Both the position numbers and the translations under genes were made by a program. A stretch of DNA of 64,000 bases from Chitinophaga barathri (GTDB lineage: Bacteria; Bacteroidota; Bacteroidia; Chitinophagales; Chitinophagaceae): positions 353,972 to 417,971 of the forward strand of contig NZ_RMBX01000004.1 in the NCBI RefSeq assembly GCF_003807585.1, given 5' to 3'. Each line of letters starts with the position of its first letter. The stretch's first letter is position 1. Positions 1 through 8,173 of the stretch are shown piece by piece. A model generated the notes under the pieces. It saw only the letters and a list, made by a program, of their open reading frames with translations, was not told the origin of the DNA and did not search any database.

Positions 1-636
1 AGCCTCTCCGACCTCATCAATGAAGGTAATTTAGGGTTGATCAAGGCAGCACAACGTTTCGACGAGACCAAGGGTTTCAAATTCATTTCATATGCCGTAT
101 GGTGGATCCGCCAGTCCATATTACAGGCATTGGCTGAGCAGGGCCGTCTGGTCCGCCTGCCACAGAACAAAATTGGCACTTACAATAAAGCGAATAAAGC
201 CTACATGGCATTTGAGCAGGAGAACGAGCGCGAGCCTTCCACGGAAGAGCTGGCCGAGATCCTGGAAATGTCCGAGTCAGAAATCAACAATATCTTCCAG
301 AGCAATACCCGCCATATGAGCCTCGACGCACCTGTGCACGAAGCTGAAGATGTAGCCATGGGTGATCTCCTGGAAGGTGGCGATGTGACGGACGACGATG
401 TGATGCAGGATTCGCTGAGAGAAGAGATCCGCCGCGTGCTCAAGTCCCTGAGCCCCCGCGAAGCGGAAATTGTGAACGCGTACTTTGGTCTGGATGGTGA
501 AAACGGCGCAACAATTGAACAAATAGGACAAAAGTATGATTTGACTAAGGAACGTATCCGCCAAATCAAAGAGAGAGCCATCAAAAGGCTGCAGAAGGCC
601 CGCTATAGCGGTGCACTGAAATCCTATCTGGGATAA
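1..636 (+). CDS. rpoD: RNA polymerase sigma factor RpoD/SigA-type, 3' part
   Basis: Primary-type sigma-70 factor that directs core RNA polymerase to housekeeping promoters. The reading frame is open from the first base, so the beginning of the gene lies outside the window; the first visible codons (SLSDLINEGNLGLIKAA) are the conserved region 2.1 and the Met at base 37 is internal. Region 2.3-2.4 (YAVWWIRQSI), region 3 (about residues 50-110 of the visible part) and region 4 with the helix-turn-helix and RIRQIKERAIKRLQ end are all present. Bacteroidota primary sigma factors are short (about 287 residues, without long region 1.1), so about 75 residues should be missing. A strong terminator follows. 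It could be a group 2 paralogue, but the sequence fits the primary factor. Confidence 0.93.
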   Translation, partial: SLSDLINEGNLGLIKAAQRFDETKGFKFISYAVWWIRQSILQALAEQGRLVRLPQNKIGTYNKANKAYMAFEQENEREPSTEELAEILEMSESEINNIFQSNTRHMSLDAPVHEAEDVAMGDLLEGGDVTDDDVMQDSLREEIRRVLKSLSPREAEIVNAYFGLDGENGATIEQIGQKYDLTKERIRQIKERAIKRLQKARYSGALKSYLG

Positions 637-673
637 TTGGTTTTAGTTTAATATAATCTTTCGAATCTGGGAT

Positions 674-717
674 AAAAGCATCCCGCCCTATGTAAATGTG
701 GCGGGATGCTTTTTTTT
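674..717 (+). terminator. Rho-independent terminator after sigma factor gene
   Basis: A 14-bp perfect stem (674-687 with 700-713, core GCATCCCGCC/GGCGGGATGC), 12-base loop, followed by a run of T. It closes the sigma factor transcript. Confidence 0.9.
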
Positions 718-803
718 ATACCTATAGGGTCCGTCTATAGCTATATAGAGTCAAATAGCAACCATTCGTACCCTCCCGATTCGAAAATCTCCTCTTTACC
801 CTT

Positions 804-811
804 TATTTTTG
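804..811 (+). promoter_or_regulatory. -7 box TAnnTTTG immediately upstream of the DUF4249 gene
   Basis: TATTTTTG matches the Bacteroidota -7 element TAnnTTTG. The ATG at 819 begins seven bases after it, so transcription is predicted to start at or within a few bases of the start codon. Confidence 0.6.
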
Positions 812-818
812 CAATCCT

Positions 819-1700
819 ATGCGAAAGGCATATTTCACACTCGTTTTTCTGACAGTAACCGGAGCGGCTTGTGAAAAAGAGATCAATGTTGACCTTCAGC
901 GCACCGAAGACATGCTGGTAGTGGAGGGGATCATTGAGCAGGGGGCCTTCCCCATGGTGCGGATCAGCAGGAGCCTGAACTACTTCAGTAAGATCACCCC
1001 GCAGCAATTGCTGGAATCATTTGTGCACGATGCGAACGTGACCGTCAGCAATGGCGCACGTACCCATCGGCTGCGCGAATACAGTACGGACACCACGGGA
1101 GGCGTGGCGCTGTACTTTTACACAATTGACACGGCGGACCTGCAGACAGCTTTTCTCGGTGAAGCCGGTAAAAGTTATACCCTCCGGATAGAAGCCGAAG
1201 GGAAAGTGCTGCATTCCATCACTACCATCCCCGAGCCGAGGCTTACGCTGGACACTATGTGGTGGAAAAACGCGGGGGGAGATGATACGGGGCGTGCCCG
1301 TATATTGGTGAAAGTGACAGACCCGCCTGAAAGAGGCAATTATGTCCGTTACTTTACATCCAGGAACAAAGAACGTTTCCTGCCGGGGCTGAACTCGGTG
1401 TTTGACGACCAGGTGGTGAACGGCACCAGCTTTGACGTGCCGCTGGACCCGGGAGTGGACAAAAACAGGAGTATCGATTTTGATGATTACGGCTTTTTCA
1501 GCAAGGGGGATACGGTCACACTGAAATTCTGCAACATAGATCATAATACCTATGATTTCTGGCGCACGGCGGATTTCGCCTATACCTCCACGGGCAATCC
1601 TTTTGCATCGCCCACACGCATACTGGGCAATGTGACCGGCGCGCTGGGTTATTGGGGAGGTTACAGCATTACTTACAGAACCATTACTATTCCAAAATAA
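819..1700 (+). CDS. DUF4249 family lipoprotein
   Basis: Predicted outer-membrane-associated lipoprotein of 293 residues. The N-terminus has a short hydrophobic signal ending in TGAAC, with Cys18 as the likely lipidated residue, followed by CEKEINVDL, typical of DUF4249. The family is usually encoded beside a TonB-dependent receptor and is presumed to act as its surface partner, but here no receptor is adjacent and the next gene is trxB. A second DUF4249 gene at 38168-39118 does sit beside a receptor. Start chosen at 819 because the -7 box at 804-811 leaves no room upstream. Substrate unknown. Confidence 0.8.
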   Translation: MRKAYFTLVFLTVTGAACEKEINVDLQRTEDMLVVEGIIEQGAFPMVRISRSLNYFSKITPQQLLESFVHDANVTVSNGARTHRLREYSTDTTGGVALYFYTIDTADLQTAFLGEAGKSYTLRIEAEGKVLHSITTIPEPRLTLDTMWWKNAGGDDTGRARILVKVTDPPERGNYVRYFTSRNKERFLPGLNSVFDDQVVNGTSFDVPLDPGVDKNRSIDFDDYGFFSKGDTVTLKFCNIDHNTYDFWRTADFAYTSTGNPFASPTRILGNVTGALGYWGGYSITYRTITIPK

Positions 1701-1734
1701 AATCAAAACCAACACCAACACATTAAACAACAGC

Positions 1735-2682
1735 ATGGAAAACAAGACTTCACAGGAACATGTACATGTACTGATCATCGGGTCAGGCCCGGCGGGGTAC
1801 ACGGCAGCCATTTATGCCGCCCGCGCGAACCTGAAGCCCGTCCTATACCAGGGCATACAGCCCGGAGGCCAGCTTACTATCACTACCGAAGTAGAAAATT
1901 ATCCCGGTTACCCCGAGGGCATTCAGGGCCCGGAAATGATGGTGGACTTTGAAAAACAAGCCACCCGCATGGGGGCGGACATCCGTTACGGTTTAGCCAC
2001 CGCGGTGGATTTCAGCTCACAGCCTTATAAAGTGGAAATAGACGAAGAAAAGACCATCACCGCCGATTCCATCATTATCGCCACGGGCGCTTCCGCCAAA
2101 TGGCTGGGCCTGCCCAGCGAGCAGCGCCTGAACGGCAGCGGCGTATCCGCCTGCGCGGTGTGCGACGGGTTCTTTTTCCGTGGTAAAGAAGCGGCGATCG
2201 TAGGCGCGGGAGATACCGCGGCCGAAGAAGCCCTGTATCTTTCCAAGATCTGCTCCAACGTACATATGCTGGTGCGCCGTCACGAAATGAGGGCCAGCAA
2301 GGTAATGCAGGACAGGGTGCTGAAAACGTCCAACATCATGGTATACTGGAACACGGAAACACTCGAAGTGACCGGTGAAAACAAGGTGGAAGGCGTACGC
2401 ATCCTCAACACCCAGACTAAAGAGGAAAAAACGATCCCCATCAACGCATTTTTCGTAGCCATCGGTCACCAGCCTAACTCCGGCATCTTTGCGGGCAAGC
2501 TGGAGATGGACGACCAGGGGTATATCAAAACCATCCCGGGCAGCACCAGGACGAGCGTGGAAGGCGTATTCGCCTGCGGCGACGTGCAGGACAAAACCTA
2601 CCGCCAGGCCGTAACAGCCGCGGGCAGCGGGTGTATGGCCGCACTGGACGCGGAAAGATATCTTTCCGCCAAAGGACATTAA
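1735..2682 (+). CDS. trxB: Thioredoxin-disulfide reductase
   Basis: FAD enzyme of 315 residues that passes electrons from NADPH to thioredoxin in the cytoplasm. The N-terminal FAD dinucleotide-binding motif (GSGPAGYTAAIYAARANL), the redox-active CAVC (Cys140 and Cys143), and the NADPH-binding GAGDTAAEE followed by a VRRHEMRAS basic patch are all present, as is the C-terminal ACGDVQDKTYRQAVTAAGSG FAD motif. Length matches the low-molecular-weight TrxR family. It follows the DUF4249 gene by 34 bases without an obvious own promoter, so the two may be cotranscribed. Confidence 0.96.
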   Translation: MENKTSQEHVHVLIIGSGPAGYTAAIYAARANLKPVLYQGIQPGGQLTITTEVENYPGYPEGIQGPEMMVDFEKQATRMGADIRYGLATAVDFSSQPYKVEIDEEKTITADSIIIATGASAKWLGLPSEQRLNGSGVSACAVCDGFFFRGKEAAIVGAGDTAAEEALYLSKICSNVHMLVRRHEMRASKVMQDRVLKTSNIMVYWNTETLEVTGENKVEGVRILNTQTKEEKTIPINAFFVAIGHQPNSGIFAGKLEMDDQGYIKTIPGSTRTSVEGVFACGDVQDKTYRQAVTAAGSGCMAALDAERYLSAKGH

Positions 2683-2790
2683 TATTTATCACGGGGCTGA
2701 TTTAAAAGGAATTCAGCAGGAGAGCGGCCACCCACGGTTCCTCCCTGCCACACAGGATGCCTTTCAGATCGGCCCTTTATCTTTATCATC

Positions 2791-3141
2791 ATGCTGACCA
2801 TTGCGCTGGAAAGTATCAAATTCTTTGCTTATCACGGTTTGTATAAGGAAGAACAGGTGCTTGGCAATCATTTTATCCTCGACGTGCAGGTGAGCATCCC
2901 TGAGCCGGAGCATCCATCGATGCTTTCGGAATCTGTGAACTACGAAGAGCTGTACAGTATCGCCCGCCGCGTGATGGAAGTGCCGCAACCCCTGCTGGAG
3001 CAGGTAGTGCACGACATTACCGCCGCTATCCGCGCAAAATACCCGTACGTCACCCATTCCAAAGTAACGCTCCGGAAACAAGCTCCGCCGTTCGGGGGCG
3101 ACCTGGCATTTTCCGTGGTGAGCCTCGAAAAACAATATTGA
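2791..3141 (+). CDS. folB: Dihydroneopterin aldolase
   Basis: Folate-pathway enzyme of 116 residues converting 7,8-dihydroneopterin to 6-hydroxymethyl-dihydropterin and glycolaldehyde. The family signatures are visible: FFAYHGLYKEEQ at the start, SVNYEELY in the middle (binding the pterin with the following Glu), and VTLRKQAPPF with the conserved lysine near the end. A -7-like box (TATCTTTA, 2778-2785) ends five bases before the ATG, so the mRNA is probably nearly leaderless. No other folate gene is nearby. Confidence 0.93.
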   Translation: MLTIALESIKFFAYHGLYKEEQVLGNHFILDVQVSIPEPEHPSMLSESVNYEELYSIARRVMEVPQPLLEQVVHDITAAIRAKYPYVTHSKVTLRKQAPPFGGDLAFSVVSLEKQY

Positions 3142-3172
3142 GCGGAGGCTGTTATTTACAGGCAAGAAAACT

Positions 3173-3180
3173 TATTTTTG
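3173..3180 (+). promoter_or_regulatory. -7 box TAnnTTTG of the TPR protein gene
   Basis: TATTTTTG matches the Bacteroidota -7 element; ATG follows 22 bases downstream. No convincing TTG at the usual upstream distance. Confidence 0.5.
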
Positions 3181-3202
3181 GTGACCCTTAAATTCAAGTC
3201 CT

Positions 3203-3958
3203 ATGCTTAAGAAAACCATCTTCATGCTTATGCTCTGCGGCATCGCGCTGGCTGTAAAGGCCCAGAGCGCGGAAGAACTGCTCGCGCAGGCGCAGCTGCT
3301 TACCAAACAATACAAAGAAACCGAAGCCCTTGCCAAATACAGGGAACTGTTGCAGGTATCCCCTGGTCATGTAACCGCTTTTGTACAGTCGAGCCTCATC
3401 TGTAGCCGCGAAAGCACGCGCCAGAAAGACAAGGCCGTTAAACAGGAATGGCTGGAGCAGGCCAGGATAGCCGCGTACGAAGCGTTGAAGGCGGAGCCCG
3501 AGAACCCCGAAGCCAATTACGCCCAGGCCGTGTATTACGCCAGGCTGGCGCAGATATCCGGTGCAAAGGAAAAAGTGGCTGCCGCTAAAGAAGTGAAAAA
3601 GTATGCGGACCTTGCCCTGAAGTTTAAACCGGATTATGCGGAAGCCTTTCACCTGATCGGCAAATGGAATTTCGATCTGTATAACCTCAGCTCCATTGAA
3701 AAAACGGCGGCTAAAGTACTATTCGGCGGCGTGCCGCCCGGCACGATGGAAGAAGCGATCGCTAATTATGAAAAATGTATGCAGCTGAAACCGAATTATA
3801 TCGTCAACTACCTCGACCTTGCCATAGCATTCAAACAGAACAACCAGGAAACACAAAGCATGGAAGTGCTGAACAAAGCCATGAAGCTCCGACCCATGTT
3901 CCAAGATGATATTGCGTACAAAGCCGAATGCAAAAAAATGTTGGACGCCATGCAATAG
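3203..3958 (+). CDS. Secreted tetratricopeptide-repeat protein
   Basis: Protein of 251 residues with a Sec signal peptide (MLKKTIFMLMLCGIALAVKAQ, cleavage after AVKA) and helical TPR-like repeats from about residue 23 to 240; clear repeat-end residues occur in SPGHVTAFVQ, EPENPEANYAQAVYYARLAQ, KPDYAEAFHLIGKW and KPNYIVNYLDLAIAFKQN. TPR proteins act as protein-binding scaffolds; the partner cannot be told from the sequence. Likely periplasmic. Its own promoter box lies at 3173-3180. Confidence 0.85.
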   Translation: MLKKTIFMLMLCGIALAVKAQSAEELLAQAQLLTKQYKETEALAKYRELLQVSPGHVTAFVQSSLICSRESTRQKDKAVKQEWLEQARIAAYEALKAEPENPEANYAQAVYYARLAQISGAKEKVAAAKEVKKYADLALKFKPDYAEAFHLIGKWNFDLYNLSSIEKTAAKVLFGGVPPGTMEEAIANYEKCMQLKPNYIVNYLDLAIAFKQNNQETQSMEVLNKAMKLRPMFQDDIAYKAECKKMLDAMQ

Positions 3959-4064
3959 CCCGGAAAAGGCGACGGTAAAACACGAAACATGGTAAACCGG
4001 CTATGGTTATAAGCCACGATCAGCCGGGGATGGCAGACCCCGGCGCCCTACAATCACACAACCA

Positions 4065-5399
4065 CTAAGCCAGTACCTTCCCTTTCCATCGCCCGCTGCG
4101 CAGGTACAGCCACGCCAGCCCGCCCATGGTGATCCAGTATACGAACTCGGCGCCCCAGGCCCAATGCAGCGGGCTCCGCCATTTCTCGATGATCACGATA
4201 CAATAAGTAAGATATACGATCACGGAAGCGAACTCGATCAGCAGGTTGATGCGCGTATTGCCCGTGCCGGTCACCCCGTTGAATGTAATGGCCGTCATGG
4301 CGGAAAGCAGCATCACCAGCGTACACACCCTGATGGAAGGGATGGCGTCCGTGATCAGCGTAGTGTCTGAAGTATAGATCTGTAACAACTGGTAAGGGAA
4401 AAGATTGATCAGCAGGCAGACAAACGACGCGCAGAGGAATGCAATACCGATGATCCTTTTTACCAGTTTCAGAACATCCCCTTCACGCCCTTGCCCGATA
4501 AGGTTGCTCACCATCGTATTGCAGGTGGAAGCCAGCGCCCAGGTGAATATCCCGAACAGCCCGAACACACTCCTCATCATGTTGGACACTGCCAGCGGGC
4601 GCTGCCCCAGGTGCTCAATAAATATAAAGAACACCAGCCAGCTGCCGATGCTGAAGAGGAACTGCACAATCAGCGGCGCGGAAATGGTCAGTATGTTTTT
4701 TATCACCTGCCAGTCCGGTTTAAACCGTTCAAACAGCCTGAACTTAGCCGGGAACTTCAACAGGAAAAGCAGGCAATAAGCCGCAACAAAGCCCGTCATC
4801 TCCGCAATCACGGAGGCGTAGGCCGCCCCGTTCAGCCCCAGCGCCGGCATACCGAGGTTCCCGAAGATCAGTCCATAGTCCAGCGTGATATTCGCTATTT
4901 CCTGGAAAATGGAAGTGATAGCCAGTAATTTAGTGTTGCCGGTACCGATATAAAAGGCGTTGCAAAGGCTCATGAGCATCAGGAAAGGAAGTCCCCATAT
5001 CCGGATGCGCACAAAACCAGAGGCGGCATCCCGGATGGCGCCATCGTGGAGGGATGCGGAGAAAAACGCAGGAGCGAAAGCGTAAGTGATAAAGATGGCG
5101 AAAGCGGAGAAGACCAGTGCAAGGAAAAAACCGTTGGAGAATATCCGGCCCATGCCACCGTAGTTCATTTCACCGGCCCTCCGCGCGAAAAGCACCTGCA
5201 AGCCGTTGTTCAGCCCGTAGGAGATCATATGCATGACAAGGTAATAGATGCCCGCGATGCCGTTCACCGCAAAGGGGAATTCTCCCAGGTGGCCGAGGAA
5301 GGCGGCATTGGTCATGTGATTGATCTGCGGAAGAATAAGGGCGAGACAAATGGGCCCGGCGATCTTTATAATCTGTTTGTACGATAAGTTAACTTGCAT
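4065..5399 (-). CDS. MATE family efflux transporter
   Basis: Inner-membrane multidrug/toxin extrusion protein of 444 residues with about 12 hydrophobic segments, expelling cationic or other small molecules using an ion gradient. N-terminal segment shows LALILPQINHMTNAAFLGHLG, similar to the first MATE helix, and two homologous halves are visible (the second begins near the PLIVQFLFSIGSWLVFF helix). Start at 5399; a weak -7-like TAAATTTT lies on the same strand at 5418-5425. Transcribed divergently from the DUF3822 operon; substrate unknown. Confidence 0.9.
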   Translation of the reverse strand: MQVNLSYKQIIKIAGPICLALILPQINHMTNAAFLGHLGEFPFAVNGIAGIYYLVMHMISYGLNNGLQVLFARRAGEMNYGGMGRIFSNGFFLALVFSAFAIFITYAFAPAFFSASLHDGAIRDAASGFVRIRIWGLPFLMLMSLCNAFYIGTGNTKLLAITSIFQEIANITLDYGLIFGNLGMPALGLNGAAYASVIAEMTGFVAAYCLLFLLKFPAKFRLFERFKPDWQVIKNILTISAPLIVQFLFSIGSWLVFFIFIEHLGQRPLAVSNMMRSVFGLFGIFTWALASTCNTMVSNLIGQGREGDVLKLVKRIIGIAFLCASFVCLLINLFPYQLLQIYTSDTTLITDAIPSIRVCTLVMLLSAMTAITFNGVTGTGNTRINLLIEFASVIVYLTYCIVIIEKWRSPLHWAWGAEFVYWITMGGLAWLYLRSGRWKGKVLA

Positions 5400-5522
5400 A
5401 TGTCAGGTTTCCGCGCGAAAATTTAGGCCAGCAAGTTATTGAAAAAGAAGCTCCCGGCGATGAGTTTGGCGCCTAAAAGGAGCAATTCCATTCGTCCGTT
5501 TTAAATCAGGTTTCTCCTGCCT

Positions 5523-5620
5523 GCTCCAACGGATATCAAAGTTTTCATAAAAAGAACCGGGCTATGTGTTTCAGGGCTGTGGGCACAGCTTTTTATGGAA
5601 ATTTTAGTATCCGTTGGAGC
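5523..5620 (+). ncRNA. Candidate structured RNA: 98-nt long hairpin with U tract
   Basis: Bases 5523-5554 and 5589-5620 form a 32-bp inverted repeat (28 of 32 identical; outer 13 bp GCTCCAACGGATA perfect). Three of the four differences would make G-U pairs in the plus-strand RNA, leaving one true mismatch. The 34-base loop holds a further perfect hairpin (GCTGTG gg CACAGC, 5576-5589). A T-rich tract (TTTTTGTTTATT) follows on the plus strand only. It sits between divergent genes, where neither needs a terminator. It may be a small RNA, a leader attenuator of the downstream operon, or a remnant of a short inverted-repeat element. No family was recognised. Confidence 0.45.
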
Positions 5621-5668
5621 TTTTTGTTTATTATTGTGCCTTTAGTCTGTTAAACTTCTTTTTCAAAA

Positions 5669-6544
5669 ATGCCCGTGGCATACACCATACAACCGACATA
5701 CGCGATAGACGACGCCTCCCTGCTGGAGACGGACCTCACTACCTGCACCCTGCTTGTGCTTATCGGCGCGGGCACGTTCAGTTACGCGGTGATGTCTCCC
5801 CTGCACCGGAAGTTCCTGGCGCTGAAGAGTTACAGCTACCAGCCTAAGACGGTGGCGATGGCGGACCTGGAGATGATCGAGCAGATATTTGATGCGGACA
5901 AACTTCTTTTTACGGCTTTTAAACAGGTGCTGCTGGCTTTCGATTCGCCGGACAACACACTGGTGCCGGAAAAACATTTCCAGCCGCACCTGAAAAAGGA
6001 TTACCTGAGGGCCGTGCTGCCTGAAAAACTTCATGAAGCCGTGCTGACCGATATGCTGCCGGACCTGGGGCTGGTGAATGTATTTGCGGTGGATAAGGAT
6101 ACGCTGGGATTCCTGCGGAAAGAATTTTCCACAGACAGCGTGATCCACGCGCATTCCGCTTTGCTGAAAGCTTACCAGGGAGACCGGGACATCCACCAAT
6201 CCGAAGGACTGGCCTTTATTGAAGTGGCCCCCCAGCAATTTACATTAACCATTTACGCCGCCGGCAAGCTGCAGATGCAACAGCAGTATATTTACCGGAG
6301 CGGGCTTGATATCGTTTATTACATCGTCAATTCCCTGCGCCAGCTGGGCTTTGCGGAGCAGCAGGCCAGGATCAAACTGGGCGGCGCGGTGACACAGGAT
6401 TCCCAGGTATACCAGGAGCTGAACCGCTTCCTGCCAAGACTGGAATGGGTACACAAACCTGACGGGTACCTGTATATCCCGAGAATGAACGAATTGCCGC
6501 CGCATCATTTCCACAATCTTTATGCTCTGGCATTATGCGTATAA
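5669..6544 (+). CDS. DUF3822 family protein
   Basis: Protein of 291 residues, no signal peptide or membrane segment. I recognise the family by content (two beta-rich halves of an actin-like ATPase type fold are suggested by the KLGGAVTQDSQVYQEL and FAVDKDTLGFL stretches) and by context: it precedes and overlaps rsmD by 10 bases, with coaD next, an arrangement usual in Bacteroidota. Function is not established; the coupling suggests a role with ribosomal RNA methylation or shared expression. Confidence 0.8.
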   Translation: MPVAYTIQPTYAIDDASLLETDLTTCTLLVLIGAGTFSYAVMSPLHRKFLALKSYSYQPKTVAMADLEMIEQIFDADKLLFTAFKQVLLAFDSPDNTLVPEKHFQPHLKKDYLRAVLPEKLHEAVLTDMLPDLGLVNVFAVDKDTLGFLRKEFSTDSVIHAHSALLKAYQGDRDIHQSEGLAFIEVAPQQFTLTIYAAGKLQMQQQYIYRSGLDIVYYIVNSLRQLGFAEQQARIKLGGAVTQDSQVYQELNRFLPRLEWVHKPDGYLYIPRMNELPPHHFHNLYALALCV

Positions 6545-7101
6545 TAGGAGGCACATTGGGCGGTCACCGGATCAGCCCCCCTGCGAATATGCCGCATACA
6601 CGGCCCACTACGGACATAGCGAAAGGCGGACTTTTTAATATCATCGAAAACAACCTGGATATCTCCACCCTCAAAACGCTGGATATCTTCGGCGGCACCG
6701 GGGCCATCAGTTATGAACTGGCTTCCCGCGGAGCTACCGATCAGACGATCGTGGAGAAAGATAACGCCATGGCGGACTTCATTGCCAAAACCGCCGCCAC
6801 GCTGGGCGTAAATCTCAAGCTGGTGCGGATGGACGTGTTCAGGTTCCTGGAGCAGTGCAACGAGCAGTTCGATTTTATCTTTGCCGGGCCGCCTTATGCG
6901 CTGGGAACGATAGACGAGCTGCCGAAGATCGTTTTCAAAAAGGAGCTACTGAAGCCGGAAGGCTGGTTTGTGCTGGAACATACGCCGCGCAACGACTACA
7001 AACAATTCAGCTATTACCGCTCTCAACGGAATTACGGAACCACTATTTTCTCTATATTCATCAACCGGGAAGAATTACGGAAACCCTCTCCCGGAGAATA
7101 A
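6535..7101 (+). CDS. rsmD: 16S rRNA (guanine966-N2)-methyltransferase-like protein RsmD
   Basis: SAM-dependent class I methyltransferase of 188 residues, expected to modify G966 of 16S rRNA. It begins with the family signature MRIIGGTLGGHRI and has the SAM-binding LDIFGGTGAISYELASRGA and the acidic VEKDN. Odd point: the catalytic motif that is normally DPPY reads FAGPPYALG (about residues 119-127), with Gly in place of the Asp, although the rest of the fold is intact. Start overlaps the end of the DUF3822 gene; coaD follows after 10 bases. Confidence 0.88.
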   Translation: MRIIGGTLGGHRISPPANMPHTRPTTDIAKGGLFNIIENNLDISTLKTLDIFGGTGAISYELASRGATDQTIVEKDNAMADFIAKTAATLGVNLKLVRMDVFRFLEQCNEQFDFIFAGPPYALGTIDELPKIVFKKELLKPEGWFVLEHTPRNDYKQFSYYRSQRNYGTTIFSIFINREELRKPSPGE

Positions 7102-7111
7102 CACATCAAGT

Positions 7112-7600
7112 ATGCAAAGAATCTGCTTATTCCCCGGTACTTTCGATCCAGTAACGCTGGGCCATACCGATATTATCGACCGGGCGCTGCCGCTTTTTGA
7201 TGAACTGGTGATCGGCATCGGGGTGAATTCAGGAAAAGAACCAATGTTCAGCGTGGAGCAGCGGGTGGAATGGATCAGGGAGATCTACCGCGGCCAGCCT
7301 ACCATCAGGGTAACTTCATATGAAGGGCTGACGGTGAATTTCTGTAAAGAGATAGGCGCTAAGTTCATCCTGAGAGGTATCCGTTATGTGAGTGATTTTG
7401 AATATGAAAAAGCGATCGCGGACATCAACCGGAAAATGGATCACGATGTGGAAACCATATTCCTGACCTGTTCCCCCGAATATTCCACCATTGCCAGTAC
7501 GCTGGTAAGGGATGTGATCCGGCATGGCGGGCCCGCGGCGCAGTTCCTCCCGGAGCAGGTTGCGGAATCGATCATCGGGGCGGCAAAGAAAAAATCGTAA
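7112..7600 (+). CDS. coaD: Pantetheine-phosphate adenylyltransferase
   Basis: Penultimate enzyme of coenzyme A synthesis, joining ATP and 4'-phosphopantetheine to dephospho-CoA, 162 residues. It has the nucleotidyltransferase motif FPGTFDPVTLGHTDIIDRA near the N-terminus, RGIRYVSDFEYE in the middle and the ISSTLVRD-like IASTLVRDVIRHGG motif near the end. The ATG at 7112 is used because upstream codons in this frame lie inside rsmD. Part of the DUF3822-rsmD-coaD-thioesterase run. Confidence 0.96.
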   Translation: MQRICLFPGTFDPVTLGHTDIIDRALPLFDELVIGIGVNSGKEPMFSVEQRVEWIREIYRGQPTIRVTSYEGLTVNFCKEIGAKFILRGIRYVSDFEYEKAIADINRKMDHDVETIFLTCSPEYSTIASTLVRDVIRHGGPAAQFLPEQVAESIIGAAKKKS

Positions 7601-7613
7601 AAAGCTATATAAC

Positions 7614-8054
7614 ATGAAACCAATCTGGTTTTCGCTGGATATCTCACTGGACCAGCTCAATGAAAATGCTGCGAATACGATGGGCCCTTACCTGGGTATG
7701 GAGTTCACGGAGATAGGCCCGGATTACCTGCGGGCGATGATGCCGGTGGACCACCGTACTATCCAGCCTTACGGGTTGCTGCATGGCGGAGCTTCCGCGG
7801 CATTGGCCGAAACGGTAGGGAGTGTGGCTTCCGCGCTGGTGATAGACCAGCAGAAGCAGATATGCGTGGGGCTGGAAATCAATGCAAACCACGTGAGAGG
7901 CGTACGTGAAGGGTATGTGCATGCCATTGCCAAACCTTTGCATCTCGGCGGCACCACGCATGTATGGGACATCCGTATTACGGACGACCATCACAAGCTG
8001 GTGTGCGTGAGCCGGCTCACGGTAGCCGTATTGCCGAAAAGAGAGCAGGTTTAA
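7614..8054 (+). CDS. PaaI/YdiI-like hotdog-fold thioesterase
   Basis: Cytoplasmic acyl-CoA thioesterase-like protein of 146 residues. The family core QPYGLLHGGASAALAETVGS is present, with the His-Gly-Gly and the catalytic Glu of the hotdog helix, followed by VGLEINANHVRGVREGYVHA. This matches hydrolases of aromatic or hydroxynaphthoyl-CoA esters (menaquinone pathway YdiI) but the substrate cannot be told. It starts 13 bases after coaD and ends the operon. Confidence 0.88.
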   Translation: MKPIWFSLDISLDQLNENAANTMGPYLGMEFTEIGPDYLRAMMPVDHRTIQPYGLLHGGASAALAETVGSVASALVIDQQKQICVGLEINANHVRGVREGYVHAIAKPLHLGGTTHVWDIRITDDHHKLVCVSRLTVAVLPKREQV

Positions 8055-8173
8055 TACCGGTTAAACCGCTTCAGTAAATAGTTCGCACCCTCCAGGCATT
8101 CCGGCGGGGAGTACCGGTGAATCATGGGGCTCCGTGTCATTCCACGGAGGAGTACGGCGGGGCCGAAAATCGT

